This document shows positions 29,002 through 38,623 of a stretch of 64,000 nt of DNA, piece after piece. Made by a program: the position numbers and the translations under genes. This stretch comes from Rhodospirillaceae bacterium. GTDB taxonomy: Bacteria > Pseudomonadota > Alphaproteobacteria > Rhodospirillales > Rhodospirillaceae. Under the pieces are notes generated by a model. That model ran no database searches and had not been told where the DNA came from. It worked only from the letters and a program-made list of their open reading frames with translations. The stretch spans positions 23,289-87,288 of the forward strand of contig NSIP01000011.1 of NCBI GenBank assembly GCA_002737725.1. Direction: 5' to 3'. Numbering within the stretch: the stretch's first letter is position 1; the number at the start of each line of letters is the position of its first letter.

Positions 29002-29057
29002 TATGAATAGACCCCACAAAATAATTGCAGGGGCTGAGCATTTATTTTTTGTCAGGG

Positions 29058-29681
29058 TCAGGAGAGTAGGTTGCGTATTGGCGCAAACGAGCGGCGATGA
29101 TGCGCAGTGACGCCTAAGCGCTGTAATGCATCGTGATGGGCTGCGGTGCCATAGCCCATATTTGTTTCCCAACGATAACCCGGGTGCTGGGCCGCCAGTG
29201 CCGTCATGATGCGATCACGCGTTACCTTCGCAGCGATCGACGCCGCTGCAATGGATAGTGATAAACTATCGCCCTTCACAACCGCCTGGACTGCGCAAGG
29301 CAATGGCGGTGCGCGATTGCCATCGACCAGCGCAACATCAACGTGCCGCCCAAGATTTGCCAGCGCCCGGCCCATGGCAAGATAAGTTGCCTGCAAAATA
29401 TTCACTGAATCAATTTCAGTCACACTGGCCTGACCGACACCGATCACAATGCACCGCTCGGCTTGCAGCAGATCAAAGAGGCGCTCGCGCGTGGTGGCCG
29501 TGAGTTTTTTTGAATCATCAAGTTCGCGCACTAGCACCTCAGGCAACTGGGTGGGATCGAGAATCGCTGCGCCCGCCACCACCGGCCCGGCCCAGGGACC
29601 GCGACCGGCCTCATCAATGCCAGCGATCACGGCCGCCGGGTTGGCTTTGAGAATCGCACGCTCGAGACGAAACGTCGGCAT
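29058..29681 (-). CDS. rnhB: Ribonuclease HII
   Basis: RNase HII nicks RNA or single ribonucleotides in DNA duplexes. The active-site sequence IAGIDEAGRGPWAGPVVAGA (residues about 20-39) supplies the Asp-Glu pair, DDSKKLT follows, and VALVDGNRAPPLP gives the third Asp. The 207-residue length is normal. The order rnhB-ccrM on one strand is conserved in many alphaproteobacteria. It lies 13 nt downstream of moaB. Confidence 0.95.
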   Translation of the reverse strand: MPTFRLERAILKANPAAVIAGIDEAGRGPWAGPVVAGAAILDPTQLPEVLVRELDDSKKLTATTRERLFDLLQAERCIVIGVGQASVTEIDSVNILQATYLAMGRALANLGRHVDVALVDGNRAPPLPCAVQAVVKGDSLSLSIAAASIAAKVTRDRIMTALAAQHPGYRWETNMGYGTAAHHDALQRLGVTAHHRRSFAPIRNLLS

Positions 29682-29694
29682 TCAAAATCAGGCT

Positions 29695-30246
29695 TTATAT
29701 CTTTGGCTTGGGCCAAAGATGCTCTTTCAGGCGCGGCATCAGTTCGACAAAGTTGCAGGGCTTGTGCCGTACATCGAGCTGGAATTTGAGAATTTCATCC
29801 CAGCCATCTTTCACAGCACCATTCGAGCCCGGCAACGCAAAGAGATAAGTACCATTTGCCACGCCCGCCGTGGCCCGAGATTGAACGGTTGATGTTCCGA
29901 TATGCTTCCAACTGATCCACCGGAACAATTCGCCAAAACCGGGAATTTCTTTCTCACAAACTTGCTTGAACGCTTCCGGTGTGACGTCGCGGCCCGTGAC
30001 GCCGGTGCCGCCGCTGGTGATGATGCAGTCGACAGCAGGATCATCAATCCAACGCTTCAACTGAGCAACAATCATCGGCACATCGTCTTTCAACAACACG
30101 CGCTCGGCGATTTTATGACCCAGCGCTAAAATCCGCTCGACGAGAATTTGCCCCGATGTATCTGTGTCCAATGTCCGCGTGTCAGAGACGGTCATGACCG
30201 CGATGTTAATGGGTAGAAATACTTTTGATTCGTCGATACCGGGCAT
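29695..30246 (-). CDS. moaB: Molybdenum cofactor biosynthesis protein B (MoaB)
   Basis: A 183-residue MoaB/Mog-type protein that adenylylates molybdopterin in moco synthesis. The fold is marked by NIAVMTVSDTRTLDTDTSG, ITSGGTGVTGRDVTPEA (phosphate-binding loop) and FALPGSNGAVKDGW. No other moco gene lies in the window. It is between the uracil-DNA glycosylase gene and rnhB, all leftward with short gaps (32 and 13 nt). Confidence 0.92.
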   Translation of the reverse strand: MPGIDESKVFLPINIAVMTVSDTRTLDTDTSGQILVERILALGHKIAERVLLKDDVPMIVAQLKRWIDDPAVDCIITSGGTGVTGRDVTPEAFKQVCEKEIPGFGELFRWISWKHIGTSTVQSRATAGVANGTYLFALPGSNGAVKDGWDEILKFQLDVRHKPCNFVELMPRLKEHLWPKPKI

Positions 30247-30278
30247 TCGAGGTGTCCATTCAGCGATGTCAGGCGCGC

Positions 30279-31091
30279 TTAAGTGATGGGCGTGCTGTCG
30301 AGCTTTTTCTTGAAAAGAAGAAGATCACGCCACGCCAGTCTTTTCTGATTGGGAGAGCGCAATAAATAGGCAGGGTGAAATGTCGCCATGGTCGGCACGG
30401 GCCGCGAGAGGCCCGGGCTTTCATACTCAAACCACTTTCCGCGCAGCTTGGTAATGCCTTGGGGGTTAGCCAAAATGGTGGAGGCCGATGGCCCGCCGAC
30501 CAGAAGCAAAACGGCAGGGTCGAGCAACTCGATCTGACGTTGGACAAATGGCATACACAAAACAATTTCTTCTGCAGTCGGCTTACGATTTCCGGGCGGG
30601 CGCCAAAAAACGATATTTGTAATATAAGTGTTTGTGGCGCGATCAAGGCCAACCGAGCCCAGCATACGGTCCAACAGTTTGCCCGAAACGCCCACGAACG
30701 GCAGTCCTTGGCGATCTTCATCTTCCCCGGGCGCCTCGCCAATCACCATGACGCGCGCATTGGGCTGGCCATCGGCAAACACGGTGCGGGTTGCAAAGGC
30801 CTTGAGCGCGCAGCCATCATAACTTTCAACCGCAGCCTTCAGTTCGGCAAGCGTTTTGCAATTCTGTGCAATGTGCGCCGAGGATTGGTGAGTGACTGCC
30901 GGAGTAGCTACAGTGGTCTGCACTGATCGGGCAGCAACGGGTGGCGACATGGTTTGAAGAGGAGGGGCGACAACGGGCGCATAACTATCAACAGGGACAT
31001 CACCAATCGTCTCGTCAACCCCCGCATCCAAATGCCAGCGCAAGAGGCTCGGGAGATCTGCGCTCAACTGTGGGGTGGGGGCGTGATCCAT
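30279..31091 (-). CDS. Uracil-DNA glycosylase, family 4/5-type (Fe-S, SPO1 polymerase-related)
   Basis: The enzyme removes uracil from DNA. The ATG at 31091 is preferred to the TTG three codons earlier, giving 270 residues. Motif A is VIGEAPGEDEDRQGLPFVG, motif B is in TFHPAYLLR, and WRPPGNRKPTAEE with GCALK, CMPF and other Cys positions fits the [4Fe-4S]-binding family. Residues 1-85 form a Pro/Ala-rich extension without homology that I recognise; a similar disordered leader is common in alphaproteobacterial members. Confidence 0.9.
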   Translation of the reverse strand: MDHAPTPQLSADLPSLLRWHLDAGVDETIGDVPVDSYAPVVAPPLQTMSPPVAARSVQTTVATPAVTHQSSAHIAQNCKTLAELKAAVESYDGCALKAFATRTVFADGQPNARVMVIGEAPGEDEDRQGLPFVGVSGKLLDRMLGSVGLDRATNTYITNIVFWRPPGNRKPTAEEIVLCMPFVQRQIELLDPAVLLLVGGPSASTILANPQGITKLRGKWFEYESPGLSRPVPTMATFHPAYLLRSPNQKRLAWRDLLLFKKKLDSTPIT

Positions 31092-31137
31092 CGCCGTCAA
31101 GTTTGACGCGCTGTTAGATGAAACTCAAGACGCGGGG

Positions 31138-31452
31138 CTATAGCTTGCCAGCGTGTTTCTGGGGTTCTGGCGGCGAATAGCGGTAGTCCTTCAAGTTGTT
31201 CTCAGCCGTCACCGCTTTTTTGTAGAACCAAATCACAAACCAAATGACAACTGGAATGGCAGAAATGGCTGAAATCGCGAGCAAGGTGTCGGGATTGTTT
31301 TCAGCCCAGCGCGGCGGGGTGATGCCAAGGCCCTCACCCATTTGCTCCATGAGTCGCATAAACCCGAAGGATGCCACAACGATCAAGACACCCAGAGTGC
31401 TGGCAAATAGCACCGATGCAATAACTGCGGCAGATTTGGGTGGTAATTGCAT
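31138..31452 (-). CDS. Small two-helix membrane protein, hypothetical
   Basis: A 104-residue protein with two hydrophobic helices (residues about 9-31 and 56-76), a short loop (GLGITPPRWAENNPD) and a basic, Pro-containing cytoplasmic tail (NNLKDYRYSPPEPQKHAG). No family is recognised. It is the first gene of the leftward moaB/rnhB/ccrM series, 46 nt ahead of the glycosylase gene. The upstream region to ETF-QO contains a large inverted repeat. Confidence 0.6.
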   Translation of the reverse strand: MQLPPKSAAVIASVLFASTLGVLIVVASFGFMRLMEQMGEGLGITPPRWAENNPDTLLAISAISAIPVVIWFVIWFYKKAVTAENNLKDYRYSPPEPQKHAGKL

Positions 31453-31539
31453 ATCGCAATCCTGATGGTCGATGAGAAGGCTCTGCCCGCAAGGGCGAGC
31501 AGTAAGGCCGCAGCTTATAGCCAGTCTGAGGCCAGGGAA

Positions 31540-31616
31540 CTAGTGGTTCGATTCTAACATTCGCATACCATTTCGGATCGCGTTCCTGCGAAAGTTAGAA
31601 TCATAAGAACCACTAG
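31540..31616. repeat. Long imperfect inverted repeat (77 bp)
   Basis: The outer arms CTAGTGGTTC (31540-31549) and GAACCACTAG (31607-31616) match perfectly. Then ATTCTAAC (31551-31558) pairs with GTTAGAAT (31594-31601), and ATTCGCA (31559-31565) with TGCGAAA (31587-31593), 6 of 7. A 21-nt centre separates the arms. The sequence to 31756 continues with further pairings: GGATTTG/CAAATCC, ATTCGC/GCGAAT and GGTCTTA/TAAGACC. It may be a MITE-like element or a structured RNA between divergent genes. The remainder of 31453-31873 shows no gene. Confidence 0.6.
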
Positions 31617-31873
31617 CAAATATAAGGTCTTAGTGGAGCTTTGGATTTGCCATTCGCTTCTCCGTTTCGACGCGAATAGGGGGGCAAATGTCAAATCCGC
31701 TTCACGAGCCCTGGAATCGGGGGCTGCCATCTTAAGAACCCCCATATTATAAGACCGCGGGCCCTTGGAGGGCTGAGATTCGAGCGTTATACCTTAAGTA
31801 GCAAGGACTTGGGGGCAAGACTAGTCGCCCCGGGCGCAGGATATGGCGCTGGCGATAAAATGAAGGATCGCAC

Positions 31874-33526
31874 ATGGACCGCGAAGTAATGGAATTTGAT
31901 GTACTGATCGTCGGCGCTGGGCCTGCGGGCTTAGCGGCGGCCATCAGGGTCAAGCAACGGGCCACAGCTGCCAATCAGGACATTTCGGTCTGCGTTATTG
32001 AAAAAGGCTCCGAGGTCGGGGCCCATATTTTATCGGGCGCCGTCATCGACCCAATCGCGCTCAACGAGTTGATTCCAGATTGGAAAGAAAAAGGCGCGCC
32101 CCTTCATACGGCTGTCAGCGATGACCAGTTTATATTCTTGACTGAATCAGGGTCGTGGCGTATTCCCAATTTCCTGATGCCGCCGTTGATGAGCAACCAT
32201 GGCAATTATGCAATCAGTTTGGGGAATTTATGCCGCTGGCTCGGCCAGCAAGCCGAGACGTTGGGCGTGGAAGTGTTCCCCGGGTTTGCCGCCACCGAAG
32301 TGTTGTACGACGCCGATCAGCGCGTGATTGGTGTTGCAACCGGCGACATGGGAATCGGACGAGATGGTGAGAAAACCGAGAATTACGAGCCCGGTATTGA
32401 GCTGCGTGCAAAATATACGCTGATTGCAGAAGGCGTTCGCGGCTCACTTGCTAAACAACTCATCACGAAATTTAAGCTTGATGCAAATTCAGACCTGGCG
32501 AAATTCGGTATCGGGATCAAAGAACTTTGGGAGATCGACCCCGCCAAACATAAGCCGGGCTTAGTTGTGCATACGATGGGCTGGCCACTCGATACGTCGA
32601 CCGGTGGTGGATCTTTCATGTACCACCTAGAGAATAACAAAGTGGCCATTGGGTTTGTGGTTCACCTGAATTACAGCAACCCTTATCTCTCGCCGTTTGA
32701 TGAGTTCCAGCGCTACAAACATCACCCCGCTGTGAGGCCCACCCTAGAAGGCGGGCGGCGCATTTCCTACGGCGCACGCGCCATCACCGAAGGTGGGTTG
32801 CAATCGATTCCCAAATTGACGTTCCCGGGTGGTGTTTTGATTGGCTGCGCAGCCGGGTTTGTAAACCTCCCGCGCATCAAAGGCAGTCATAACGCCATGA
32901 AGAGTGGCATGTTGGCCGCAGAGGCTGCTGTCGATGCGCTCATCGCAGGGCGCGCTCACGACGAGTTGGCGACCTACCCTGTCGCGCTATCGAAAAGCTG
33001 GGTTTACGCGGACCTGAAGAAGGTGCGCAACGTGAAGCCCCTGTGGAGCAAGCTTGGTTTTTTGGGCGGGCTCGGGCTCGGCGGCCTCGACATGTGGATG
33101 AACAATTTAGGCATCGGCTTGCCGTTCACGCTGAGACACGGAAAGCCTGATCACGCCACCCTGAAATTAGCAGCCGACTGCAAGCCCATTGCCTACCCTA
33201 AACCCGATGGGAAAATTTCCTTCGACAAACTATCGTCGGTCTTTATCTCGAATACGAATCATAAGGAGAATCAGCCGGTTCATCTCAAGCTGCGCGATGC
33301 TTCAATCCCCATTTCCAAGAATTTGCCACTTTGGGCTGAGCCCGCGCAACGCTATTGCCCAGCAGGCGTATATGAAGTGATTGAGGCCGAGGGGGGCGAT
33401 AAGAAGTTCCAGATCAACGCCCAGAATTGCGTCCATTGCAAAACCTGCGACATCAAGGACCCCAGTCAGAATATCGACTGGGCCGTGCCCCAAGGGGGCG
33501 GCGGGCCCAATTATCCAAATATGTAA
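31874..33526 (+). CDS. Electron transfer flavoprotein-ubiquinone oxidoreductase
   Basis: ETF-QO passes electrons from acyl-CoA and amino-acid dehydrogenases (through ETF) to ubiquinone. The 550-residue chain opens with an FAD dinucleotide fold (FDVLIVGAGPAGLAAAIR), has the quinone/membrane-associated region in the middle, and ends in a [4Fe-4S] domain with CPAGVYEV, then NCVHCKTCDIKDPSQNIDW. This is the usual bacterial length and order. ETF genes are not in the window. It starts rightward transcription after the divergent region with the small membrane protein. Confidence 0.95.
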   Translation: MDREVMEFDVLIVGAGPAGLAAAIRVKQRATAANQDISVCVIEKGSEVGAHILSGAVIDPIALNELIPDWKEKGAPLHTAVSDDQFIFLTESGSWRIPNFLMPPLMSNHGNYAISLGNLCRWLGQQAETLGVEVFPGFAATEVLYDADQRVIGVATGDMGIGRDGEKTENYEPGIELRAKYTLIAEGVRGSLAKQLITKFKLDANSDLAKFGIGIKELWEIDPAKHKPGLVVHTMGWPLDTSTGGGSFMYHLENNKVAIGFVVHLNYSNPYLSPFDEFQRYKHHPAVRPTLEGGRRISYGARAITEGGLQSIPKLTFPGGVLIGCAAGFVNLPRIKGSHNAMKSGMLAAEAAVDALIAGRAHDELATYPVALSKSWVYADLKKVRNVKPLWSKLGFLGGLGLGGLDMWMNNLGIGLPFTLRHGKPDHATLKLAADCKPIAYPKPDGKISFDKLSSVFISNTNHKENQPVHLKLRDASIPISKNLPLWAEPAQRYCPAGVYEVIEAEGGDKKFQINAQNCVHCKTCDIKDPSQNIDWAVPQGGGGPNYPNM

Positions 33527-33611
33527 AAGGGTTTTGTGATTATCTAGGGGCTGGCGGCACCTCACATCAAATTAACTGATTCACATTCTATGCATCGGCT
33601 ATGATCTGAAC

Positions 33612-35330
33612 ATGAAAATCGCAATCAAAACTGGGCTTCTCTTCACTACGGCCCTCATTCTCTCGACTGGCGTATTACCGGTTGAACGTGCAACTGCGGC
33701 ACCGACCACTGCAGCAGCCAAAAGTGGCGAAGGCACTGGCCTCGCCGCCGCTTTGCTGGCTGCACGCCATGCCCGCACACGCTCCGATACCGCATCAGCC
33801 ACCGACTACTACGCCAAGGCCTTGTCGCTAGACCCTGCCAATACCTCGCTTTTGCAACGCTCGTATTCGGCTGCGGCCACAGGCGGGAAAATGGCTGCTG
33901 CCATTGCGGCGGCAAAGCGATACTACGAAACCGAAGACCAACCCCTTCCCCTTGCCGGGCTGCTTCTGGCCACGGGCCATGTGTCAGCCAAGGAATACGA
34001 TCAGGCGTGGACTTATATTGATCGCATCAAGAGCGACAGCTATCTAGGCTTTGCTATGCCCATGATTCGGGCTTGGGGGCAGGCGGCGCGCAACACACCG
34101 GACGCGGCGCTGGCTGAATTGGCGCCGCTACAGTCAACACAGGGCCTGGGTGATCTTTTTCACATCATGAGTGGGATGCTGAATGAGTATGTGGGGCGAA
34201 AAGAAGACGCGCTGATTCATTATGATCTGCTGGCCGCCAACATTGAGCGCCAACCGCTGTCGGTCATTCGGCTGGTTGCAGCGGGCTATCAACGCCTTGG
34301 CAAAAGCGACACCGCGAAGCAGGTTGTTGAAAAATTTAACCAAGGACGGGGCACAGGCATCGGGCTGCGGGCCATCGCCGACTCTTTGTTAGAGGCCGAG
34401 CTTTACCGCAAAAAAATCACGCCTGCAGAGGGCATGGCGGAAACATATTTCGCGATCTCGCAGCTTCTCTCTCAAAGCCCTGCCAATGGCCTCAGTGACG
34501 TTGCCGTCGCTTTTGGGCAGATGGCGATTTACCTCAATCCCGACTTGCCCATGGGACGATGGATTTTAGGATCCACCTTGTCTGCGCGCCAGCGCTTTGA
34601 TGAATCGAACGCACTTCTCAGTCAGATCCGCAAATCTGATGTGACTTATCTGAGCTCGCAAATGCAGATTGTTGATAACTACGAGGGGCTTGGACAACGT
34701 GGCGATTCGCTCGCACGACTTCAGGCCATTGCAAAAGATTTCCCGACCGTTGCCGAGGTTCAAGCCGCGATTGGAAATTTGTTACGCCGCGACCAGAAGT
34801 TTGCCGAATCTGTTGTGGCCTATGATAAAGCCCTGCAGCTTTCGACGGACGCCGCGGCTCAAGATTGGACCATTTATTATGGGCGCGGGATTGCGCTGGA
34901 GCGCACCAAGCAATGGGTGCGCGCCGAAGCTGACTTTAAACGTGCACTGGCGATCAACCCCGACCAGCCCGACGTTCTCAACTACCTTGGATATTCTTGG
35001 ATAGATCGCGGCGAAAACCAAAACGAAGCCCGTCGCTTGATCGAACTCGCCTACAGCAAAAGCACCGAAAACGGTTTCATTGTCGACAGCCTTGGGTGGG
35101 CGATGTACCTCGCCGGAGACTATAGTGGTGCGGTCACATACCTCGAGAAGGCCGTTGAATTAGAGCCTGGTGATCCAACACTCAACGATCATCTGGGTGA
35201 TGCTTATTGGAAGATCGGGCGCAAAAACGAGGCGCGGTTTCAATGGCGCCATGCCTTGACAATGAAGCCCGAAGATAAAGAGAAGACGAAAATTCAAGCC
35301 AAGATCGAACAAGGCTTGGCCCGGAACTAG
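33612..35330 (+). CDS. Exported tetratricopeptide-repeat protein
   Basis: A 572-residue protein with a signal peptide (hydrophobic residues about 9-20, cleavage near ATAA). It carries many TPR units; the last four (about residues 400-560) are clear, for example WTIYYGRGIALERTKQWVRA, PDVLNYLGYSWIDRG and GDPTLNDHLGDAYWKIGRK. TPR arrays mediate protein contacts, and similar proteins in proteobacteria are periplasmic or lipoprotein-like scaffolds. It is followed by ispE after 45 nt, as in many alphaproteobacteria. Confidence 0.85.
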   Translation: MKIAIKTGLLFTTALILSTGVLPVERATAAPTTAAAKSGEGTGLAAALLAARHARTRSDTASATDYYAKALSLDPANTSLLQRSYSAAATGGKMAAAIAAAKRYYETEDQPLPLAGLLLATGHVSAKEYDQAWTYIDRIKSDSYLGFAMPMIRAWGQAARNTPDAALAELAPLQSTQGLGDLFHIMSGMLNEYVGRKEDALIHYDLLAANIERQPLSVIRLVAAGYQRLGKSDTAKQVVEKFNQGRGTGIGLRAIADSLLEAELYRKKITPAEGMAETYFAISQLLSQSPANGLSDVAVAFGQMAIYLNPDLPMGRWILGSTLSARQRFDESNALLSQIRKSDVTYLSSQMQIVDNYEGLGQRGDSLARLQAIAKDFPTVAEVQAAIGNLLRRDQKFAESVVAYDKALQLSTDAAAQDWTIYYGRGIALERTKQWVRAEADFKRALAINPDQPDVLNYLGYSWIDRGENQNEARRLIELAYSKSTENGFIVDSLGWAMYLAGDYSGAVTYLEKAVELEPGDPTLNDHLGDAYWKIGRKNEARFQWRHALTMKPEDKEKTKIQAKIEQGLARN

Positions 35331-35375
35331 AACGCCAGGTGCTCACGCCAGAGACGGCTGGAAGGATCGGCCCGC

Positions 35376-36257
35376 ATGGCGACCATCGATATTTTTGCTC
35401 CGGCGAAAATCAATCTCTTTCTGCATGTGACGGGGCGGCAGAATGACGGCTATCACCTTCTCGACTCGTTGGTGGTCTTCGCTGATATCGGCGATGACAT
35501 TGTGATCACCGAAGCGACCGATTACAGCCTCAGCATTCAGGGGCTGTTTAGGAAGGCCCTTGATCCGACCTATCAGAATTCCATTACGGATGCGGTTCAC
35601 TTAGCCGCAAAGGCCGCCCATCGCGAGCCACATCTACACATCAAGCTGACGAAGAATTTGCCGGTGGCCTCAGGAATTGGTGGAGGGTCAAGTGATGCTG
35701 CTGCAACTTTGCTCGCTTGCCAGCGATTGTGGAAAACATCTCATTTGCCGACGACAGCCGAGATTGTGTCGACGCTGGGCGCAGACGTTCCGGTTTGTTT
35801 GCATCGCCGACCCACGCGTGTCGGCGGCATTGGCGACGTGCTGAACGACGTCGGCCCAATCCCTGCCTGCGATCTTGTTTTGGTCAACCCTGGCTTTGAA
35901 TTACCCACGGCGGCCGTCTTCAAATCATTCAACCAACCCTTCTCAACGCCCGTGCGCGCGATGCCAAAAGCAGGGTGGCGCGATGTAGATGACCTCGCAC
36001 ACTTCATCGACACAACGCGCAATGACCTTGAGCAACCCGCCACGACCATTGTCCCAGCCATCGGTAAGGTCTTGCGGGGGTTATCCTCGCAGGCCGGATG
36101 CCGGGCTGCGCGCATGTCAGGATCAGGGGCCACATGCTTTGGTCTTTTCGCGACCCCCGCCGATGCACAGCTGGCCACGATTAACATCTTACGGCTCAAT
36201 GCGGGATGGTGGGTCAAAGCGGGACGTTTGTTGCCATCAGGGCCACCCCTCACCTAA
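35376..36257 (+). CDS. ispE: 4-diphosphocytidyl-2-C-methyl-D-erythritol kinase
   Basis: A GHMP kinase of the MEP isoprenoid pathway. The N-terminus FAPAKINLFLHVTGRQNDGYHLLDS provides substrate contacts, and the ATP loop is LPVASGIGGGSSDAAATL (residues about 93-110). VPVCLHRRPTRV and the C-terminal RMSGSGATCFGLF are also typical. At 293 residues it is a full-length enzyme. Confidence 0.95.
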   Translation: MATIDIFAPAKINLFLHVTGRQNDGYHLLDSLVVFADIGDDIVITEATDYSLSIQGLFRKALDPTYQNSITDAVHLAAKAAHREPHLHIKLTKNLPVASGIGGGSSDAAATLLACQRLWKTSHLPTTAEIVSTLGADVPVCLHRRPTRVGGIGDVLNDVGPIPACDLVLVNPGFELPTAAVFKSFNQPFSTPVRAMPKAGWRDVDDLAHFIDTTRNDLEQPATTIVPAIGKVLRGLSSQAGCRAARMSGSGATCFGLFATPADAQLATINILRLNAGWWVKAGRLLPSGPPLT

Positions 36258-36321
36258 TTTCTTCGCGTCCAATCCCTTATCTGTGAATTGAAACGACTGA
36301 TAACGAGGTTATTGTAGACCC

Positions 36322-38445
36322 ATGACATCATATTCTTGGACTTTGCGCGCCTTCGGCGCTTTAGTTTTTGCCGCAGTTTTGACACCCCCTGTAATGGGTC
36401 GGGCACAAAGTGACCCAACCCCAAGCGTACGCGTTGTCACCGAGCACGCCCGCGCCAGTTTAATTCTCTCGGCCGACCGGGTGCGTCCGGGTGATAAAAT
36501 ATGGGCCGCGCTGAGACTGGAATTAGACCCAGGCTGGCACACCTATTGGCGCAACCCAGGAGACTCGGGGCTGCCCGGTTCAATCACGTGGACCATGCCC
36601 GAGGGGCTCAGCGCCGGAGAGATTTCCTGGCCGACACCACAGCGTATTCCCTATGGGCCCTTGGTCAATTTTGGCTATGACGACCTTGTGATGTTGCCAG
36701 TTCCCATCACCATTACCGAAACGCTGACCACTGCCCAAACACTAACGATTGATGCCGCCGCGAACTGGTTGGTCTGCGCTGAAATTTGCATTCCTGATGA
36801 AGGGACGTTCCGCGTCTCTTTACAGGTTGATCCGTCACAGCCATCGACACCCTCTGCCGACGCCTCACAAATTCAATCCGCGCTGGCGCAACATCCAAAG
36901 CCAGCGCCATGGCCAGTCGCCCTTCTGCGTCAGGGGCAAGACGTGATTGTTCAAGCAGGGCCAGGAGCAATTATCGCATCCGCGGCAAACGTGAGTTTCT
37001 TTCCGTTCGACGGAGGCCTGATTGATAACGCCGCACCTCAAACCGCAAAAATATCGCCCGCCGAGTTTACGGTTTCAATAACGGCCGCAGCACCGGGGCT
37101 TGATCTGCCGTCAACCACCGGAGGATTGATTATCGTTACTGATGGAAGTCAGCAAACCTCATATTCATTTAGTACAAATGCGCCTGGCGGTTCATCAACC
37201 GCCGCGACGCCAACACATGCAGAAGTAGCAGACATCGGCTTATGGCTGGCGATCATTCTCGCGTTTGGTGGCGGACTCATCTTAAATCTGATGCCGTGTG
37301 TGCTGCCAGTGCTGGCGATGAAGGCCTTTGCCTTTGCAGCCCACGGCGATGACACCAGCGGCGCACGCCAGCGAGATGGTTTAGCTTATACACTGGGGGT
37401 GATGACAACCTTCGGCATCCTGGCAACCGTGTTGATTGCACTGCGCAGTGCTGGCAGCGAGATCGGCTGGGGCTTTCAACTTCAAGCACCGGCCTTCGTC
37501 GCCGTCATCGCATACGTCTTGCTGGCGCTAGGCTTGAACTTATCAGGCGTGTTCGCCATTGGCGGCGGTATCATGGGGGCCGGTGAAAGCTTGACCCAGC
37601 GTAGCGGGGCTTCAGGTGCGTTCTTTACCGGCGCACTTGCTGTGATTGTCGCAACCCCTTGCACTGCGCCCTTCATGGGTGCGGCCGTGGGTTATGCCAT
37701 GACACAGCCGCCACTCGTGACGTTGTTGGTGTTTCAAAGCCTGGCGCTAGGCTTAGCCGCGCCGTTCTTGCTGCTGAGCTTGAGTCCGCAGGTTGCCAAA
37801 ATTCTGCCTCGTCCTGGGCTTTGGATGGCGCGACTGAAGGAGATTTTAGCGTTCCCCATGTACGCCTCTGCCGCATGGATGATTTGGGTTCTGGCGCAAC
37901 AAGTGGGGCCTGAAGGATTGGCCGCTGCGTTGGCTGGACTCATCTTTATTGGCCTTGCGGCGTGGCTGCTAGGGCTTGCTCAAAATGCTTCAAAGCCCGG
38001 GTTAAGCTCTGCCTTCGCAGTCTTGGCGTTGGTGGCAGTGGTGACACTTCTTACCAGCGTGGCAAACGCACCGACCGCTGTGTCTGGCGACAGCGCCTCG
38101 GGCGGCGAAAGCGAAGTCTATTCGCCCGAACGGGTCAGCCAGCTACGCGCCGAAGGGCGCACCGTTTTCGTGAACTTTACGGCCGCGTGGTGCATTACGT
38201 GCCTCATGAACGAACGCGTCGCATTGTCCACCGACGAAGTGAAACGTGCCTTTGCTGATGAAAGGGTCGTATATCTGAAAGCCGACTGGACGAACCGCGA
38301 TGCTGGCATCGCCCGAACTTTGGCGGGATTTGGCCGCTCGGGCGTGCCGCTTTATGTCGTGTATGGAAAAGGCGGCGGCGAACCCCAGGTTTTGCCCCAA
38401 TTGCTCACCCCCGGCGCGGTTCTTGCTGCCATCAAGGCCCCCTAA
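36322..38445 (+). CDS. DsbD/ScsB-family protein-disulfide reductase
   Basis: A 707-residue membrane reductase that carries electrons from cytosolic thioredoxin to the periplasm. After a signal peptide (cleavage near GRAQ) comes a periplasmic DsbC-binding-like domain containing a Cys pair (WLVCAEICIPDEG). The eight-helix DsbD core follows with its two reactive Cys in NLMPCVLPVLAMKAF and VATPCTAPFMGAAVGYA, and then a thioredoxin domain with WCITC (NFTAAWCITCLMNE, residues about 620-633). All three redox pairs are present. It is the last gene before tRNA-Gln, with no terminator recognised. Confidence 0.9.
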   Translation: MTSYSWTLRAFGALVFAAVLTPPVMGRAQSDPTPSVRVVTEHARASLILSADRVRPGDKIWAALRLELDPGWHTYWRNPGDSGLPGSITWTMPEGLSAGEISWPTPQRIPYGPLVNFGYDDLVMLPVPITITETLTTAQTLTIDAAANWLVCAEICIPDEGTFRVSLQVDPSQPSTPSADASQIQSALAQHPKPAPWPVALLRQGQDVIVQAGPGAIIASAANVSFFPFDGGLIDNAAPQTAKISPAEFTVSITAAAPGLDLPSTTGGLIIVTDGSQQTSYSFSTNAPGGSSTAATPTHAEVADIGLWLAIILAFGGGLILNLMPCVLPVLAMKAFAFAAHGDDTSGARQRDGLAYTLGVMTTFGILATVLIALRSAGSEIGWGFQLQAPAFVAVIAYVLLALGLNLSGVFAIGGGIMGAGESLTQRSGASGAFFTGALAVIVATPCTAPFMGAAVGYAMTQPPLVTLLVFQSLALGLAAPFLLLSLSPQVAKILPRPGLWMARLKEILAFPMYASAAWMIWVLAQQVGPEGLAAALAGLIFIGLAAWLLGLAQNASKPGLSSAFAVLALVAVVTLLTSVANAPTAVSGDSASGGESEVYSPERVSQLRAEGRTVFVNFTAAWCITCLMNERVALSTDEVKRAFADERVVYLKADWTNRDAGIARTLAGFGRSGVPLYVVYGKGGGEPQVLPQLLTPGAVLAAIKAP

Positions 38446-38543
38446 AAACTCCCCGATCCAAGGGTTGCGGGGGTCGAACTGTCTGGGTATGGTGCCGCGC
38501 GTTCTGACGGCCCAGCCCAAGCGGCTTGGTGCCCAGGCCATGG

Positions 38544-38617
38544 TGGGGCGTCGCCAAGCGGTAAGGCACCGGTTTTTGGTACCGGCATCCCAGGTTCGAA
38601 TCCTGGCGCCCCAGCCA
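38544..38617 (+). tRNA. tRNA-Gln (anticodon UUG)
   Basis: The acceptor stem TGGGGCG (38544-38550) pairs with CGCCCCA (38607-38613), followed by G and an encoded CCA. The anticodon stem CCGGT/ACCGG encloses the loop TTTTGGT, giving UUG (Gln). The T-arm contains GGTTCGAATCC. All parts are intact, so the gene is presumably functional. An integrase-type transposase fragment begins 6 nt beyond its 3' end, and the tRNA marks the left edge of a probable acquired region. Confidence 0.95.
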
Positions 38618-38623
38618 ACCATC

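Noticed and set aside
31554..31745. 63-codon leftward frame inside the nested inverted repeats
   Set aside because: It lies within the repeat structure, with no ribosome site and no recognised family.
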